Source: Acidobacteriota bacterium
GTDB taxonomy: Bacteria > Acidobacteriota > Terriglobia > UBA7540
DNA: 6,888 nucleotides
Reading direction: 5' to 3'
Assembly: GCA_021827245.1 (NCBI GenBank)
Contig: JAKAWN010000360.1
Span: forward strand, 1 to 6,888
Made by a program: the position numbers and the translations under genes. This document shows positions 5,757-6,888 of this stretch, piece by piece (positions within the stretch are counted from its first letter, which is position 1; every line of letters begins with the position of its first letter). The notes under the pieces are model-generated. The model had not been told where the DNA came from. It saw only the letters and a program-made list of their open reading frames with translations, and ran no database searches.

Positions 5757-5769
5757 TGGTAAAGTTACC
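5757..5769 (+). promoter_or_regulatory. Palindrome GGTAAAGTTACC sharing TGGTAAAGTTA with the 2162 promoter
   Basis: GGTAA-AG-TTACC (5758-5769) is a perfect 12-base palindrome. The 11 bases TGGTAAAGTTA (5757-5767) recur at 2162-2172, where they form an extended -10 element. No good -35 is seen here at 17-18 bases, so this may be an operator or weak promoter rather than a strong start site. Confidence 0.3.
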
Positions 5770-5949
5770 CATTCCGCGTGTGAGAGTGTAACCATGGCCG
5801 ACACACACGCACCTACACAGGTCTCAAGTGATGGTCGCAGGGGCGCGATGCACGAATTTCAACTCCCGTCTCGCCAATGTTCACAAAAGGTTTCGCTCCG
5901 CTACTTCTAAAACCCGTGCATTCTGTCACTTGCTATTACTACTATTATC

Positions 5950-5977
5950 TGTTCGTATATGTTTATATTCATGAACA
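5950..5977. promoter_or_regulatory. 28-bp resolvase-like recombination/operator site
   Basis: The 28-base segment begins TGTTC and ends GAACA, with an AT-rich centre (GTTTATAT). The two 12-base half-sites, one reverse-complemented, agree at 8 of 12 positions. Crossover sites of Tn3/gamma-delta-type resolvases are also 28 bp with TGTC-type ends and AT-rich centres, and overlap the resolvase promoter. Here it overlaps the -35 element of the recombinase promoter, so binding would also autoregulate. Assignment is inference from architecture. Confidence 0.45.
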
Positions 5978-5990
5978 TTGTGGATATAAT
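5962..5990 (+). promoter_or_regulatory. Sigma70-like promoter of the recombinase gene
   Basis: A perfect -10 TATAAT (5985-5990) lies 17 bases after TTTATA (5962-5967, 4 of 6 to TTGACA). An AT-rich stretch lies just upstream (5934-5949). The predicted start near 5997 gives a short leader containing the ribosome-binding site. The upstream in-frame ATGs at 5959 and 5971 would precede this transcript, which supports the start at 6019. Confidence 0.65.
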
Positions 5991-6003
5991 GAATCTCCGG
6001 AGG

Positions 6004-6013
6004 AAAGGAGGTG
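6004..6013 (+). promoter_or_regulatory. Very strong ribosome-binding site of the recombinase
   Basis: AAAGGAGGTG is a near-complete complement to the 16S rRNA 3' end, with 7 bases between GGAGG and ATG 6019. It fixes the start at MKAVIYARVS and excludes the longer in-frame reading from 5959. Confidence 0.85.
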
Positions 6014-6018
6014 GACAC

Positions 6019-6591
6019 ATGAAAGCCGTAATTTACGCCCGCGTTTCAACCCATGACCAACACTGTGAGATGCAACTCCGCGAGTTACGGGATTTTGCCC
6101 AACGCCGTGGCTGGCAGATTACACAGGAATATGTCGATAATGGGATCTCCGGTGCCAAGGAGCGACGCCCGGCACTCGACCGGCTGATGGCGGGTGCCCG
6201 ACAGTGCAAGTTCGACGTTTTACTGGTTTACCGTTATGACCGGTTTGCCCGCAGCCTGCGGCAACTCGTGACCGCTCTGGATGATTTTCATGCCTTGGGC
6301 ATCAATTTTGTGAGCCTGCACGAGGGCGTGGACACGTCAACTCCGACGGGAAAGCTGATGTTTCAAATCTTTGCCTCGTTCGCGGAGTTCGAGCGAAACG
6401 TTTTACGTGTGCGCGTCCGGTCCGGCATGGCAGCAGCCAAGGCACGCGGCACGCGGCTTGGCCGCCCCCGCACGTACGTCAACACTCAGGACGTCCTCGT
6501 CAGAATGGCGAAGGGCGAATCCTTGCGGAGCGTTGCCAAGTCACTCCACGTCAGCCCGTCCTTCCTGTGCGGAAGATTGAAGACCATCTGA
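6019..6591 (+). CDS. Serine recombinase, resolvase/invertase family (190 aa)
   Basis: Cuts and rejoins DNA at short sites through a 5'-phosphoserine intermediate. Residues 1-140 are the resolvase catalytic domain: YARVST with R8 and nucleophile S10, GISGAKERRPALDRL at 42-56, and YRYDRFARS with D74, R75 and R78 (equivalent to D67, R68 and R71 of gamma-delta resolvase). Then come GVDTSTPTGKLMFQIFASFA and FERN, leading into the long E helix. Residues 142-150 (ARGTRLGRP) are the usual linker. Residues 158-190 form a short helix-turn-helix DNA-binding domain (GESLRSVAKSLHVSPSFL). Length is typical of small resolvases and invertases rather than large integrases. It has its own promoter, a strong ribosome-binding site and an adjacent 28-bp inverted site. 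Resolution of dimers, inversion or movement of this element are all possible. Confidence 0.95.
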   Translation: MKAVIYARVSTHDQHCEMQLRELRDFAQRRGWQITQEYVDNGISGAKERRPALDRLMAGARQCKFDVLLVYRYDRFARSLRQLVTALDDFHALGINFVSLHEGVDTSTPTGKLMFQIFASFAEFERNVLRVRVRSGMAAAKARGTRLGRPRTYVNTQDVLVRMAKGESLRSVAKSLHVSPSFLCGRLKTI

Positions 6592-6668
6592 ATTATACCG
6601 GCGGCGGCATTAGAGGGCCTTCCCTGCCTTGGGGCTTGTACCTATACGGATGGTTGATTTGAATGCCG

Positions 6669-6692
6669 TGGATGCCGACCAGACCGCATCCA
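6669..6692. repeat. 7-bp stem-loop TGGATGC / GCATCCA
   Basis: Perfect arms at 6669-6675 and 6686-6692 with a 10-base loop, 78 bases after the recombinase stop. No T tract follows. It could be a protein-binding site or an RNA hairpin; role unknown. Confidence 0.35.
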
Positions 6693-6733
6693 GCATACTT
6701 TCCAGATAATAGGGCCGGATAAAAAGCCAATAT

Positions 6734-6761
6734 GGGGCCCCCAACTCGCCCCGCCCGGGGG
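6734..6761. repeat. GC-rich alternative hairpins
   Basis: GGGGC (6734-6738) can pair with GCCCC (6748-6752), while CCCC (6749-6752) can pair with GGGG (6757-6760), and CCCCC (6738-6742) with GGGGG (6757-6761). These pairings exclude each other, as in an attenuator, but no T tract or leader peptide is seen. Confidence 0.3.
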
Positions 6762-6822
6762 ATGTCCTCGCGCATTTAAAAACGTATAAATTTGAACAGA
6801 CGCCGATGGGACAGTAAATCAG

Positions 6823-6870
6823 CATCATCGCCGGAGGCGGCTTTGGGTTTGAACATCATCGCCGCAGGCG
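6823..6870. repeat. Direct repeat CATCATCGCCG(G/C)AGGCG, period 31
   Basis: Two 17-base copies at 6823-6839 and 6854-6870 differ at one position. A partly related TTTGAACA occurs at 6791-6798 and 6848-6855. The window ends here, so further copies cannot be excluded. Confidence 0.5.
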
Positions 6871-6888
6871 CGTTCGGGAGCCGCAGGA

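Larger units (their letters stand above)
5314..6018. other. Long intergenic region rich in repeats and hairpins; no convincing gene
   Basis: No reading frame here combines a ribosome-binding site with recognisable protein sequence. The DNA is more AT- and pyrimidine-rich than the flanking genes. It contains six ATTTCC copies, a long imperfect inverted repeat of GCAAAC units, several short stem-loops, a palindrome GGTAAAGTTACC, and the promoter and 28-bp site in front of the recombinase. Its position between a replication helicase and a recombinase fits an origin or recombination locus, which is inference. Confidence 0.6.
6592..6888. other. Terminal noncoding stretch; no supported gene
   Basis: No reading frame with a recognisable product or good start is seen on either strand. 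It contains a stem-loop, a GC-rich pair of alternative hairpins, a short AT-rich patch (6774-6793) and a direct repeat at the edge. GGAGG at 6833-6837 precedes TTG 6843, so a gene might begin at the edge, but only about 15 codons are visible. Confidence 0.5.

Noticed and set aside
5794..5910. ATG-started 38-codon frame
   Set aside because: Only a weak purine stretch precedes it, composition is unremarkable, and no homology is recognised; it could be chance in noncoding DNA.
5959..6018. N-terminal extension of the recombinase from the upstream ATG
   Set aside because: The extension overlaps the -35/-10 promoter and lacks a ribosome-binding site; the start at 6019 matches the family and has a near-perfect site.
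5727..6591. 10-base direct repeat GACCATCTGA at 5727 and 6582
   Set aside because: Many 10-mer repeats are expected by chance in a window of this size, and one copy is the end of the recombinase coding sequence.
6593..6828. Two minus-strand frames of 60 and 72 codons
   Set aside because: No ribosome-binding sites and no recognised family; they overlap hairpins and low-information GC tracts, so they remain unsupported.

Overview
The window looks like part of a bacterial mobile genetic element, most likely a prophage or integrative/plasmid-like element. All supported genes lie on the + strand. Strong Shine-Dalgarno sequences (AAGGAGG-type), TAATG/ATGA stop-start overlaps and sigma70-like promoters are visible. 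Coding DNA is moderately GC-rich and the intergenic regions are richer in AT. The host cannot be named from this sequence alone.

Layout. Positions 1-294 hold the 3' end of an unrecognised, beta-rich protein and a 42-residue single-pass membrane protein that probably starts at CTG. Positions 294-2137 hold four tightly overlapping small genes of unknown function. They share two repeated sequence modules: a 'HPxF..N...T..NL..AY..L' helical module in three of them, and an 'hLxDP...R..A..RL' motif seen twice in one and once in another. Positions 2138-2343 form a promoter-like intergenic region with an inverted repeat. Positions 2344-5313 are the replication module: a small cold-shock-domain protein, then a large primase-polymerase/SF3 helicase (D5-like). 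The helicase is interrupted by a single-nucleotide frameshift between Walker A and Walker B, and both halves keep their catalytic motifs. Positions 5314-6018 are about 700 bases without a convincing gene. This stretch is dense in candidate cis-acting sites: clustered ATTTCC repeats, a 26-bp-arm inverted repeat built from GCAAAC units, several hairpins, and a 28-bp resolvase-like site overlapping a good promoter. Positions 6019-6591 encode a small resolvase/invertase-type serine recombinase. The last 297 bases carry GC-rich hairpins and a 31-bp-period direct repeat but no supported gene.

Reading it together: the unknown genes, the cold-shock protein and the PrimPol-helicase look like the early/replication operon of the element. 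The long intergenic region is a good place for an origin or recombination site, and the recombinase would handle resolution, inversion or integration. The most notable points are the paralogous module family of unknown function, the res-like site in front of the recombinase, the repeat-rich region beside the helicase, and the frameshift.
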